Shown here piece by piece: positions 13,443-14,738 of a stretch of 14,738 nt of DNA. The notes beneath the pieces were generated by a model. That model worked only from the letters and a program-made list of their open reading frames with translations, ran no database searches and had not been told where the DNA came from. Each line of letters starts with the position of its first letter. Position 1 is the stretch's first letter. Position numbers and translations under genes: made by a program. The DNA comes from Hyphomicrobiales bacterium (lineage in GTDB: Bacteria > Pseudomonadota > Alphaproteobacteria > Rhizobiales > Devosiaceae), in assembly GCA_026989045.1 (NCBI GenBank), contig JALSJY010000166.1, forward strand, positions 1-14,738, written 5' to 3'.

Positions 13443-14738
13443 GTGATAGATAACATAACTGAGCGATATAACCCACACGACAAAGAGCCATATTGGCAAA
13501 AAATATGGCAAGAACGCAACACATTCATTTGCAACAATGACGATGAACGTGATCCATATTATGTATTAGAAATGTTTCCCTATCCATCAGGACGCATTCA
13601 CATGGGTCATGTGCGAAATTATGCACTTGGCGATGTGGTTGCACGCTTTCAACGAGCCAAGGGTAAAAACGTGCTTCACCCCATGGGCTGGGACGCTTTT
13701 GGCCTACCCGCTGAAAACGCCGCAATTAAACATAATGTCCACCCAAGAGAATGGACTTATAAAAACATTGATCACATGCGCACCCAACTAAAATCTATGG
13801 GATTAAGCATAGACTGGTCACGCGAATTTGCCACTTGTGATGAAGAATATTATCACCAACAACAGGTTTTATTTCTTGATATGTATGAGAGCAATCTTGT
13901 TTATCGACGCAAATCTAAAGTTAATTGGGATCCAATCGATCAAACCGTGTTGGCTAATGAGCAGGTTATTGATGGCAAAGCATGGCGCTCTGGAGCTGTT
14001 GTTGAGCAGCGTGATTTATCTCAATGGGCTTTTAAAATCACCGATTACGCACAAGACTTACTTGATGCAATTGATGACTTAGATGAATGGCCAGAAAAAG
14101 TTCGCATAATGCAACGCAATTGGATTGGCAAATCCGAGGGTCTAAAAATTATTTTTGAAATAACAGACAATGAATTAACAAACACAAAAACTATAGAGGT
14201 TTTCACTACCCGCCCAGATACTATTTATGGCGCTTCCTTCATGGCGCTTTCACCAGACCACCCATTAACACAAAGCCTAGCAAGCAATAACCCTACCCTT
14301 AAAGCCTTTATTGCTGAGTGCAAAAAGCAAGGAACATCAACCGAGCAGATTGAAAAAGCACCAAAGATTGGCTTTAATACATCGATTCACGTGAAACACC
14401 CCCTTATAAAAGATGCAACCCTGCCAATCTATGTGGCCAATTTTGTGCTTATGGATTACGGCACCGGCGCAATTTTTGGTTGCCCTGCTCACGACCAAAG
14501 AGATTTAGACTTCGCAAATAAATATAAATTAAAAGTCACCCCTGTCGTTTTGCCAAAAGATCAAGACGTTAAAAGCTTCAAAATCACCAATGAGGCCTAT
14601 ACTGGAATTGGCACAATCATCAATTCTGAAGAGCTTAATGGCCTTACAATTGAAGAAGCAAAATCTCAAGTTAGCGCCATACTTGAAAAAAACACCGTCA
14701 ATGGCTGTCCACAGGCAAGCAGAGAAATAAATTTTCGC
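13443..14738 (+). CDS. leuS: Leucyl-tRNA synthetase, N-terminal half (partial)
   Basis: An open frame of 432 codons from GTG 13443 runs past the window end; the full protein should be about 850-880 residues. Class I signature PSGRIHMGH (HMGH 53-56), MGWDAFGLPAENAA, and the CP1 editing domain with the Thr-rich FTTRPDTIYG (about 254-263) and YGTGAIFGCPAHD (D351) are seen. KMSKS lies beyond the window. The enzyme charges tRNA-Leu and hydrolyses mischarged products. The zinc-ribbon region (about 160-184) reads NWDPIDQTVLANEQVIDG and then WRSG, so the cysteines found in E. coli are replaced, as is common in alphaproteobacteria. TAAGGA is 11 bases before the GTG, rather far; no ATG fits the conserved N-terminus ERYNP. 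Confidence 0.95.
   Translation, partial: MIDNITERYNPHDKEPYWQKIWQERNTFICNNDDERDPYYVLEMFPYPSGRIHMGHVRNYALGDVVARFQRAKGKNVLHPMGWDAFGLPAENAAIKHNVHPREWTYKNIDHMRTQLKSMGLSIDWSREFATCDEEYYHQQQVLFLDMYESNLVYRRKSKVNWDPIDQTVLANEQVIDGKAWRSGAVVEQRDLSQWAFKITDYAQDLLDAIDDLDEWPEKVRIMQRNWIGKSEGLKIIFEITDNELTNTKTIEVFTTRPDTIYGASFMALSPDHPLTQSLASNNPTLKAFIAECKKQGTSTEQIEKAPKIGFNTSIHVKHPLIKDATLPIYVANFVLMDYGTGAIFGCPAHDQRDLDFANKYKLKVTPVVLPKDQDVKSFKITNEAYTGIGTIINSEELNGLTIEEAKSQVSAILEKNTVNGCPQASREINFR

Noticed and set aside
13609..14082. Short frames on both strands inside 13443-14738
   Set aside because: They are out-of-frame shadows of leuS, whose own frame is open throughout and carries the class I signatures.
1..14738. 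CRISPR array, toxin-antitoxin pair, insertion sequence or defence island
   Set aside because: No regularly spaced repeats, transposase motifs, terminal inverted repeats or defence-type domains are seen.

Overview
The window is a chromosomal stretch of an AT-rich alphaproteobacterium, most likely of the order Hyphomicrobiales (Rhizobiales). The order is inferred from gene content and order: chaperedoxin, LON-domain protein and Trm112 in a row; glnK-amtB beside ftsK; ftsK-lolA-xthA running towards a cyclic-nucleotide-binding-domain gene plus a CenR/OtpR-type response regulator; and a leucyl-tRNA synthetase without zinc-finger cysteines. No phage, transposon, CRISPR or defence genes are visible.

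Layout. 1-740: the tail of a glutaminase (+) converges, with two bases between stop codons, on a membrane-anchored thermonuclease-fold protein (-). 741-1297: a startless open frame, a GC-rich block with overlapping inverted repeats, and tRNA-Gly(GCC) (-) with a very good promoter. 1298-3139 (+): cnoX, a LON-domain protein and a Trm112-like protein in one tight operon. 3151-4831 (-): a YaiI/UPF0178 protein and a ubiquinone-pathway flavin hydroxylase. 4832-5127: a regulatory region with a sigma-54-like promoter. 5128-6948 (+): glnK and amtB, closed by a clear intrinsic terminator. 7099-11354 (+): ftsK, a 22-codon hydrophobic mini-ORF, a 26-bp perfect AT palindrome, lolA and xthA. 11365-12563 (-): cenR followed by a small cyclic-nucleotide-binding-domain gene. 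12670-13362 (-): yggS, divergent from leuS (13443 to the window end, +; about half the gene).

The gene groups are mostly housekeeping: nitrogen sensing and ammonium uptake (glnK-amtB, with glutaminase at the edge), protein quality control (cnoX, LON domain), ubiquinone synthesis, chromosome segregation (ftsK), outer-membrane lipoprotein transport (lolA), base-excision repair (xthA), envelope control (cenR) and translation (leuS, tRNA-Gly, Trm112).

No new multi-gene system is evident. The parts least explained by known genes are the structured block next to tRNA-Gly, the signal-peptide-like mini-ORF with its AT palindrome between ftsK and lolA, the palindrome abutting the sigma-54-like promoter, and the CenR-linked cyclic-nucleotide fold that lacks the usual phosphate-binding arginine. 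Five start codons were reconsidered (trm112, ubiquinone hydroxylase, amtB, the cyclic-nucleotide-domain gene and, unresolved, the thermonuclease).
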